Both the position numbers and the translations under genes were made by a program. 9,500 bases of DNA from assembly GCA_937926185.1 (NCBI GenBank), contig CALEYM010000271.1, positions 1 to 9,500 on the forward strand. The letters run 5' to 3'. This document shows positions 4,447 through 9,500 of the stretch, in pieces (the stretch's first letter is position 1; every line of letters starts with the position of its first letter). This stretch comes from an uncultured Bacteroidota bacterium (lineage in GTDB: Bacteria > Bacteroidota > Bacteroidia > Chitinophagales > Saprospiraceae). The notes beneath the pieces are model-generated. The model was not told where the DNA came from. It did not search any database and worked only from the letters and a program-made list of their open reading frames with translations.

Positions 4447-7299
4447 TTATTTCACCACCTTTTTGACCAACCGCCCGCCGTTGCCATCGCTCAGGCTCAG
4501 CCAGTAAAAGCCCGGCGTCCAGGTCGATGCGTCGAGGGAAATTTGTTGCGCCCCCCCCGGCAGATGACCCGTCCATGAAGCGGCGATCCGGCGACCGGTA
4601 CCGTCGAATACTTCCACCAGCACTTCCGTCCCGTCCTGCAACGTGAAATCGACGTTGAACCGCCCGGAAACCGGGTTGGGATACACTTCCAGTTCACTTA
4701 GCGAGCCGCTGGCTTCTTTAGCCGGCGTGATGCCCAGGCCACCCGGGATGGGTATCAACTGGTCGAGGTACAAGCGGTATTCGCCGGGGCCGAGCAGTAC
4801 CGTCGTATTGGCCCCCGTGACCGTGAGGCTGTCGCCGGTGTAATATTCGTACCATTTGCCGGTATGTTTAAAACTCACGGAGGCCGTGGCGGAGGAGATA
4901 CCGACGTTGGCCGCCACGGCGGCGTTCAGGCCTGTGCCGTTGAGGTAGATGGTGCGTATTTGTCCGCCGCCGATATTGGCCTGGAAGTCGGTCGTTTCAA
5001 ACAGGTCCTGGGTTTTTCGCAGGTGCAGCAGGGCGGCGGTCACTTTGTACAGGCGCCGGCGGGAGGGGTCGTCGAAAAAGTCCCAACGGATGGGTTTGAG
5101 ATCGAGGCGGCAGTTGCTGTTCACGGTTCCGTTGACGCAGTGATTGATCGAATAGTCGTAGCCCAGTTCGCCGAACTGCCAGAGCATTTTGGGGCCTGGG
5201 ATGGTGTACAGCAGGTTATTGAGCATTTCGATCCTGCGGTTGGCCACCGCCGGTGTTTTGATGTTGTAATTGCCCGTGGCGGCGCCGTAAAGTTTACATT
5301 CGTAGCCGATGCGTTCCTCGTCGTGACTTTCAAAGTAACCGATCAGGTGCGGCACGGCCCAGCCGCGTTGTTTGTGGGAAATGCCGGCCAGGCTGGTGTT
5401 GATGCCGGCGGAATAGCCCAGGGCCACTTCCTTGTAGGCGCCGTGCATATTTCCCCAGAGCATCATGCCGTATTCGGCCAGTTCTTTTTCCTCGTTGTTG
5501 GCGGCAAAATGTTCGAGAATAACGTAAAAATCCGGGTCAATATCCCACATAAAATCGGCGTAATCTTTCCAGATGGCCACGCGCGAGGCGTCGTACTGAC
5601 CCCAGGCGTTCACATCGCCAAGGGTGATTTTTTGTGTAAATCCTTTCGAAAGGTCGAAACGAAAACCGTCGACGCGGAATTCGGTCATCCAGTATTTTAT
5701 ACAATTTTTTACATAGGCCTTGGTGGCCGGGCTTTCGTGGTTGAAGTCGTTGAACACGTTGAATTCGTGTTTCGCCTCTGGATTGAGCCAGGGATTGCCG
5801 GCGGCGGGGCGGTTGTTGGCGCCGTCCCAGTAAAGTTGCGCCAGCGGGCTGGAGCCGGAAGCCTGGTTGAACACCACGTCGAGTATGACGGCCATGCCGC
5901 GTTCGTGGCAGGCGTCGATGAGTCGTTTCAGGTCTTTGGCGGTGCCGTAGTATTTATCGAGGGCTTTGTGGTAGGAGGGGTTGTAGCCCCAGCTGATGTT
6001 GCCGTCGAATTCGTTTACGGGCATCAGTTCGATGGCGGTGACGCCCAGGTTTTGCAGGTAATCGAGCGTATCGAACAGGGTGGGGTAGTCGTGGCGGTGC
6101 AGAAAGTCGCGCAGGAGCAGTTCATACACCACCAGGTCGGTTTTTTTCGGACGGACATAATTTGTGGCCTGCCAGTCGAAAGGCGTTTGGGCGGTTTGCA
6201 GCACCGATACGGCGCCGAAGGTTTTGCCTGATGGGTATGCCGGCAGGTCGGGATAGGTGAGTGGCGGTATAAAAGGGTCGTTGCCGGGATCGAGCACGAG
6301 GGTACTGAGCGGATCGGCGATTTTTTGGGCGCCGTTCACCAAGTACTGGAAACGGTATATTTCGCCGGCTTGCAGGCCGCCGAGTTCGATCCACCAGGTA
6401 TTCCCGTCGAGGCTGCGTTTCATTTGGTATTGTTCGTTGGGTTTCCAGTCGTTGAAATCGCCGATCACGTGCACCACCTGTTTATTGGGCGCATAGAGGG
6501 ACAACCGGACGGTTTGATCGTCGATATGGTTGATGCCCAATTCGGTTCCCGCGGGCGGGTCTTCCTGCGCCAGTGGGTTGGGCACGATGTAGGTGAAGCG
6601 CGAGGTGTCGGTTTCAGTGGCCGTGCTGGCTACGAATTCAACCGTACGGATACCAGCCACGGCACTGAGATCGGTTTGCAGTATTTTCCCGCTGCCGGCA
6701 GCTACTTGCTGGCCGTTGTCGAACAAGGTCAGACCGGCGCTTACCGAGGCTTCGGCGATCACGGGAATCAGGTTGCCCCCGGCGCTCAGCACGGTAGCGG
6801 CGGAAGGCGCGGTGAAAATGGTTTGCAGACCGACATTATCCGGGTAAACAGGATAAAAGATATCCGAACCGTCGAAGGCGCGGCCCACGACACTGCCGTT
6901 GGTGTTGCGGAAAACGAAGGCGAGTTCCAACACCGTTTCATTGGCCGGAATATTGAAAAACGACTTGATGTGAAAAGTTTTTTTCCAAATATTCGGGCCG
7001 GCGTTGGTCATCTGTCCCTTTGGGTCGGCAATACCCCAGGTAGTGGCCACGTATTTCCAGTCGTTCGGCGTTGTGCTTTTATCGGTGATCACCCCGATAT
7101 GCGCGTACACCGGGGATACGCCGGTGAGGGCGCCGTTGCCTTGCGTGGCGTCGAAGGTGATCGTGACGGTATCGTTAATATTAGGGAAGGCGGGGGAGCA
7201 GGAAACCTGGGCAAGGAGATGAAACGGGAGTGCGTAGAAGAGGAGAAAAAAAATATTCACCGCGGAGGCACGGAGGCACGGAGGGCAGAAGCAACGCAT
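4447..7299 (-). CDS. secreted GH13 alpha-amylase-family glycosidase with T9SS tail
   Basis: This protein probably cleaves alpha-glucans (starch/glycogen type) outside the cell. Numbering is from the ATG at 7299. The signal peptide core is NIFFLLFYALPFHLLAQ (15-31). Beta-sandwich modules fill about 35-240. A CBM48/E-set-like module lies at about 255-345, with LSLYAPN, VIGDFNDW and YRFQYLVNG. The GH13 barrel spans about 385-760. Its motifs are MPVNEF (426), DVVFNQ (474), GFRFD with nucleophile Asp549, VILEH with acid/base Glu596, and FESHD with Asp660, so the catalytic triad is complete. The usual His at the end of region I is Gln479. A beta C-domain follows. Residues 868-950, from LEVYPNPVSG to VKKVVK, are a type A T9SS sorting domain, so secretion through the Por system is expected. 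The first 13 codons lie in a short tandem repeat. A GTG at 7258-7260 would give MNIFFLLF and a normal signal peptide, so the true start may be 7260 (937 residues). Confidence 0.92.
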   Translation of the reverse strand: MRCFCPPCLRASAVNIFFLLFYALPFHLLAQVSCSPAFPNINDTVTITFDATQGNGALTGVSPVYAHIGVITDKSTTPNDWKYVATTWGIADPKGQMTNAGPNIWKKTFHIKSFFNIPANETVLELAFVFRNTNGSVVGRAFDGSDIFYPVYPDNVGLQTIFTAPSAATVLSAGGNLIPVIAEASVSAGLTLFDNGQQVAAGSGKILQTDLSAVAGIRTVEFVASTATETDTSRFTYIVPNPLAQEDPPAGTELGINHIDDQTVRLSLYAPNKQVVHVIGDFNDWKPNEQYQMKRSLDGNTWWIELGGLQAGEIYRFQYLVNGAQKIADPLSTLVLDPGNDPFIPPLTYPDLPAYPSGKTFGAVSVLQTAQTPFDWQATNYVRPKKTDLVVYELLLRDFLHRHDYPTLFDTLDYLQNLGVTAIELMPVNEFDGNISWGYNPSYHKALDKYYGTAKDLKRLIDACHERGMAVILDVVFNQASGSSPLAQLYWDGANNRPAAGNPWLNPEAKHEFNVFNDFNHESPATKAYVKNCIKYWMTEFRVDGFRFDLSKGFTQKITLGDVNAWGQYDASRVAIWKDYADFMWDIDPDFYVILEHFAANNEEKELAEYGMMLWGNMHGAYKEVALGYSAGINTSLAGISHKQRGWAVPHLIGYFESHDEERIGYECKLYGAATGNYNIKTPAVANRRIEMLNNLLYTIPGPKMLWQFGELGYDYSINHCVNGTVNSNCRLDLKPIRWDFFDDPSRRRLYKVTAALLHLRKTQDLFETTDFQANIGGGQIRTIYLNGTGLNAAVAANVGISSATASVSFKHTGKWYEYYTGDSLTVTGANTTVLLGPGEYRLYLDQLIPIPGGLGITPAKEASGSLSELEVYPNPVSGRFNVDFTLQDGTEVLVEVFDGTGRRIAASWTGHLPGGAQQISLDASTWTPGFYWLSLSDGNGGRLVKKVVK
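7256..7290. repeat. GGAGGCAC-type short tandem repeat at the glycosidase start
   Basis: On the + strand the octamer CGGAGGCA occurs at 7263-7270 and 7271-7278, followed by a partial copy CGGAGG at 7279-7284, preceded by TTCACCG. On the - strand this reads as repeated CCTCCGTG. From memory, very similar strings (CACGGAGGCACGGAGG) recur between genes in many environmental bacterial genomes, so it is probably a dispersed element rather than native coding sequence. I cannot check copy number from this window. Confidence 0.6.
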
Positions 7300-7317
7300 A
7301 CAAAGACGGTTTTGGTT

Positions 7318-7359
7318 AAAAAAGAAAATCCTATTTCAACCGGGGTGGCGAAATAGGAT
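7318..7359 (-). terminator. intrinsic terminator after the amn operon
   Basis: The arms 7328-7337 and 7350-7359 form a perfect 10-bp stem (ATCCTATTTC with GAAATAGGAT) around a 12-nt loop. Read on the - strand, the stem is followed directly by a T-rich run (TTTCTTTTTT). It lies about 75 nt after the stop of the 47-codon ORF and upstream of the glycosidase, so it should end the amn transcript. A weaker hairpin (TGCC/GGCA at 7415-7428) followed by seven T residues on the - strand sits just after that ORF and may help. The glycosidase promoter would then have to lie in or below this terminator; I do not see a clear one. Confidence 0.75.
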
Positions 7360-7432
7360 AGGGTGTTTGCAGGGCAAATAACGGATGTTGCGGCGGTTTG
7401 GCCAATAAAAAAATCTGCCGGTTTAGGCAAAA

Positions 7433-7576
7433 TTAATTCGCGTCGGGGTTCACGCCTTCCTCACGGAGGTGGCGCCCGATGTTAAACGGGATACCGTCGG
7501 CAAGTTCGAGATCATCGTCCCAGTCGTGGATAATCCAGTTTTTTCCGGGTTCGGCCACCACGACACATGCCCTCAC
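7433..7576 (-). CDS. small 47-residue hypothetical protein coupled to amn
   Basis: A short ORF starts with GTG at 7574-7576, overlapping the amn stop in the classic 4-nt GTGA arrangement, and ends at TAA 7433-7435. The protein is acidic and has a Trp/Asp-rich core: KNWIIHDWDDDLELADGIPF, then NIGRHLREEGVNPDAN. Third codon positions are strongly G/C (GGC, CTC, GAC, CGC, CTC), as in the neighbouring genes, which argues that it is translated. No family is recognised. There is no signal peptide or membrane segment, so it should be cytosolic. The overlap implies translational coupling with AMP nucleosidase, followed by the terminator at 7318-7359. It could be a partner or regulator of that enzyme, but that is inference. 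An alternative is the remnant of a longer C-terminal extension of amn separated by a frameshift; the in-frame TGA at 7580-7582 stops it extending upstream. Confidence 0.55.
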   Translation of the reverse strand: MRACVVVAEPGKNWIIHDWDDDLELADGIPFNIGRHLREEGVNPDAN

Positions 7577-8424
7577 ACCTCAAACCGCAGGTGTTTCACC
7601 GTCAATCCCTTGTTAATCAGCTGCTTCAGCGAATCAACCCCGATGCTCAAATGCAATTCTGCAAAATTGGCCGTCACTTTTTTATCGCTTTCTTCGGTTT
7701 TGATGCCGTCGTGGGTCATGGGCATGTCGCTCACCAGCAGCAGGGCGCCGGCCGGCATGCGGTTTTTAAATGCCGCCACAAAAATGGTAGCCGTTTCCAT
7801 GTCGATGGCGTAGCAGCGCAGGTCGCGCAGGCGTTTTTTGAAATCTTCGCGGTGTTCCCACACGCGTTTGTTGGTGGTGTACACCACGCCGGTCCAGTAG
7901 TCGCGTTCGTATTCGCGGATGGTGGTGGAAATGGCTTTTTGCAGCGCGAAAGCCGGCAGCGCCGGCACTTCGGGGGGCAGAAAGTCGTTGCTCGTTCCTT
8001 CGCCGCGAATGGCGGCAATGGGCAGCAGCAGGTCGCCGATCTGGTTTTTACCGGTTTTGACGCCGCCGCATTTGCCGAGGAATAAAACGGCCTTCGGATG
8101 AATGGCTTCCAGCAAATCGACCACCAGGCCGGCGTTGGGGCTGCCGATGCCAAAGTTGATGATGGTAATATTGTCGACGGTGGCGGCCTGCATGGGTTTG
8201 TCGGCGCCGTACACGGGTACCTCGTGTTTGTCGGCGAACATGCGCACGTAGTTGCCGAAATTCACCAGCAGAATGTATTCGCCGAATTTTTCCAGCGGCA
8301 TGCCGGTGTAGCGCGGCAGCCAGTCCTTTACGATGCGCGATTTGGCAGCCTTTTCGCGGGCTTGCAGCTCCTGGTTAACTCCGTCGAGGTCTTCGGGTGA
8401 TAGGTGCAGATTGGATTCATCCAT
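7573..8424 (-). CDS. amn: AMP nucleosidase, short Bacteroidota type
   Basis: AMP nucleosidase (EC 3.2.2.4) hydrolyses AMP to adenine and ribose 5-phosphate and so affects adenylate levels and purine salvage in the cytosol. The 283-residue protein has the purine nucleoside phosphorylase/uridine phosphorylase fold. Visible landmarks are ITIINFGIGSPNAGLVVDLL (86-105), the glycine turn FLGKCGGV (115-122), the ribose-binding segment YAIDMETAT (205-213) with Glu210, and LLLVSDMPMT (228-237), whose Asp233 sits where the catalytic Asp of the family lies. The N-terminal 50 residues (with KSRIVKDWLPRYTG) are the short extension seen in Bacteroidota AMN-like proteins, which lack the long N-terminal domain of the about 480-residue E. 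coli Amn. The ATG at 8424 is used; a nearby upstream ATG is out of frame. Its stop overlaps the 47-codon ORF by 4 nt. Another PNP-family nucleosidase is the main alternative. Confidence 0.88.
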   Translation of the reverse strand: MDESNLHLSPEDLDGVNQELQAREKAAKSRIVKDWLPRYTGMPLEKFGEYILLVNFGNYVRMFADKHEVPVYGADKPMQAATVDNITIINFGIGSPNAGLVVDLLEAIHPKAVLFLGKCGGVKTGKNQIGDLLLPIAAIRGEGTSNDFLPPEVPALPAFALQKAISTTIREYERDYWTGVVYTTNKRVWEHREDFKKRLRDLRCYAIDMETATIFVAAFKNRMPAGALLLVSDMPMTHDGIKTEESDKKVTANFAELHLSIGVDSLKQLINKGLTVKHLRFEV

Positions 8425-8499
8425 GACATGGGTATTTTCAGGCTAAAGGTCGGAGAAAACATGGAATGATTACAATCAAGTTTTCAGCGTCAGCGAAAG

Positions 8500-8519
8500 C
8501 GAAACTTTCAAAAGTTTCG
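8500..8519. repeat. perfect 9-bp palindrome upstream of amn
   Basis: CGAAACTTT (8500-8508) and AAAGTTTCG (8511-8519) are perfect inverted repeats around CA. It lies 76 nt upstream of the amn start, in the 231-bp gap (8425-8655) that holds no other gene I can support. No T-tract follows on either strand, so a terminator is unlikely. It may be an operator for a dimeric regulator or a copy of an intergenic palindromic repeat. No TAnnTTTG element is seen in this gap. Confidence 0.5.
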
Positions 8520-8655
8520 TAAACGTTAGCCCATGATTTTCCAGACAGAAAACTTGGCGTCGAAAAGGACAATAAGATCAACAATAGTTTTTGCATAAGC
8601 CTTTTGTTTAACCTTGTAAAGAGGCGCTGAAATGGCGAAAAGTTGCCCGTTATGA

Positions 8656-9500
8656 TTATAAACGATTAGCAGCCAGCCATTTTGCGATCATTTCTGCCAG
8701 ATTTTCAAACGGGATGATCTCCGGCTCGCGCGCCGGGTTGGTCATGCGGCGGGGCAGAGCGGACATTGTCCGAAGGAGCGGGGCGGCCCTTTTTTGAAAT
8801 GTCCCGGAGGAGAAATTGACTTTGGGCAACAAGGTCAGCACTTTGACGAATAATCCCGCCCGTTCTGCCTCCGGGTAACCAAGGTACCGCTCGCGGTATC
8901 TATCGAGCGCCTGGATACGTTCCAGCAACTGATCCGTTTTGCCTTCCAGTAATTGCAGGAGCAGGTGTGCAATAAGGATCGCAGCGTTCAGGCCGTCTTT
9001 GTCGCGGGTAAAAACCTGCATTTCGTTGGCGAAACGGTGGCTTTTGAATACCGGCAGGCTTTTTTCCGGCAAAGGTTGATTTGATAGCCGGCAAGCCACG
9101 AACAGATAAGCAGCCAGAATATGCCAACGCTCCCGGAGCGGTTCCTGCAACTGTGAAAAACGTTTATGCAGGGAAACCGTTTGAAAAATATCGAGTGCCT
9201 GTTCGTACTCGCCGGCGTACATGGCCAGGCAGAAGTACATCTCGTAGGCCTGAAAAAATTCATCGGAACCGTCCGGGGCATAGTCCAGACCGGTGAGCGC
9301 GGCGGCTTCACCCGCTTCAAAACGCTCCAGCAGGATGCAGGCCGGCACTTTTTTATAGTGAAACATGGCCAGCGGGCCGGCCGCGGGGTGTCGCCTGGCG
9401 CCAAACCAGGCGATCGCTTCATCGCAGCAGCGCAGGGCGCCTTCGTAATCGCCCGACTCCAGAAGAAAATGTATCTGTACGGTAAAATAATACAGGTGAA
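8656..9500 (-). CDS. TPR-like helical-repeat protein (N-terminus beyond window)
   Basis: The frame is open from the TAA at 8656-8658 to the right edge, giving 280 visible residues. The ATG at 9366 is internal: 44 further codons upstream read on in the same style (LYYFTVQIHFLLESGDYEGA, then LRCCDEAIAWFG), a clear TPR-like helix pair. More helical pairs follow, for example EMYFCLAMYAGEYEQALDIF, then RWHILAAYLFVACRL and LLERIQALDRYRERYL. The C terminus (PAREPEIIPFENLAEMIAKW) is an amphipathic helix. No catalytic motif, signal peptide or membrane segment is visible in this part. Such alpha-solenoids usually serve as protein-protein interaction scaffolds. The exact role and N-terminal domain cannot be judged from here. 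It reads towards amn, with 231 nt between them and no clear terminator. Confidence 0.8.
   Translation of the reverse strand, partial: HLYYFTVQIHFLLESGDYEGALRCCDEAIAWFGARRHPAAGPLAMFHYKKVPACILLERFEAGEAAALTGLDYAPDGSDEFFQAYEMYFCLAMYAGEYEQALDIFQTVSLHKRFSQLQEPLRERWHILAAYLFVACRLSNQPLPEKSLPVFKSHRFANEMQVFTRDKDGLNAAILIAHLLLQLLEGKTDQLLERIQALDRYRERYLGYPEAERAGLFVKVLTLLPKVNFSSGTFQKRAAPLLRTMSALPRRMTNPAREPEIIPFENLAEMIAKWLAANRL

Noticed and set aside
4864..6231. 455-codon + strand open frame opposite the glycosidase
   Set aside because: It is a shadow: the protein is dominated by Val, Gly, Phe and His runs typical of the antisense of a GC-rich gene, while the - strand frame has full GH13 motifs.
6325..7356. 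343-codon + strand open frame
   Set aside because: It is antisense to the N-terminal half of the glycosidase, with low-complexity composition and no domain. Only its last part covers non-coding DNA.
1..9500. CRISPR arrays, tRNA/rRNA genes, transposases, toxin-antitoxin pairs
   Set aside because: I scanned for regularly spaced repeats, conserved RNA motifs and transposase or toxin signatures on both strands and saw none.

Overview
The window reads as chromosomal DNA from a member of the Bacteroidota, most likely the Saprospirales (Lewinella/Haliscomenobacter-like). The evidence is a type IX secretion tail on a secreted glycosidase, the absence of clear Shine-Dalgarno sites, TAnnTTTG-type -7 promoter elements, a PorT-like outer-membrane barrel, the short Bacteroidota form of AMP nucleosidase, and an effector-associated-domain (EAD) protein of the kind expanded in multicellular bacteria. 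The taxon is inferred from these traits; no marker gene is present.

Left part, + strand (1-3515): a possible 3' end of an upstream gene (2-142), then a DegS-like membrane-anchored serine protease (185-1342) closed by a strong intrinsic terminator (1408-1442). Straight after it comes a new promoter-like element and a 673-residue multidomain protein (1494-3515). That protein has an N-terminal EAD11-like domain, a beta-rich domain, one membrane segment, TPR-like helical repeats, a Pro/Ala linker and a C-terminal FGE-sulfatase (SUMF1-like, C-type-lectin-fold) domain. It is the most interesting gene here, because EAD-FGE proteins belong to the predicted conflict/defence and signalling repertoire of multicellular bacteria.

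Middle (3515-7299): a 159-bp nested inverted repeat fills almost exactly the gap between two convergent stop codons. On the - strand follow a secreted outer-membrane beta-barrel protein (3683-4375) and a large secreted GH13 alpha-amylase-family enzyme with an E-set/CBM48-like module and a T9SS sorting domain (4447-7299). The first codons of the glycosidase lie inside a GGAGGCAC-type short tandem repeat that resembles a dispersed element, so a GTG start at 7260 is a serious alternative.

Right part, - strand (7300-9500): an AMP nucleosidase (amn-like, 7573-8424) overlaps by 4 nt (GTGA) with a 47-codon ORF (7433-7576) that I found by hand, and the pair ends at a stem-loop/T-tract terminator (7318-7359). 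A 231-bp gene-free gap holds a perfect 9-bp palindrome. Beyond it, a TPR-like helical-repeat protein (8656 to beyond 9500) runs off the edge. No RNA genes, CRISPR arrays, transposases or reverse transcriptases are seen. Apart from amn and its small partner, the genes look like separate transcription units.
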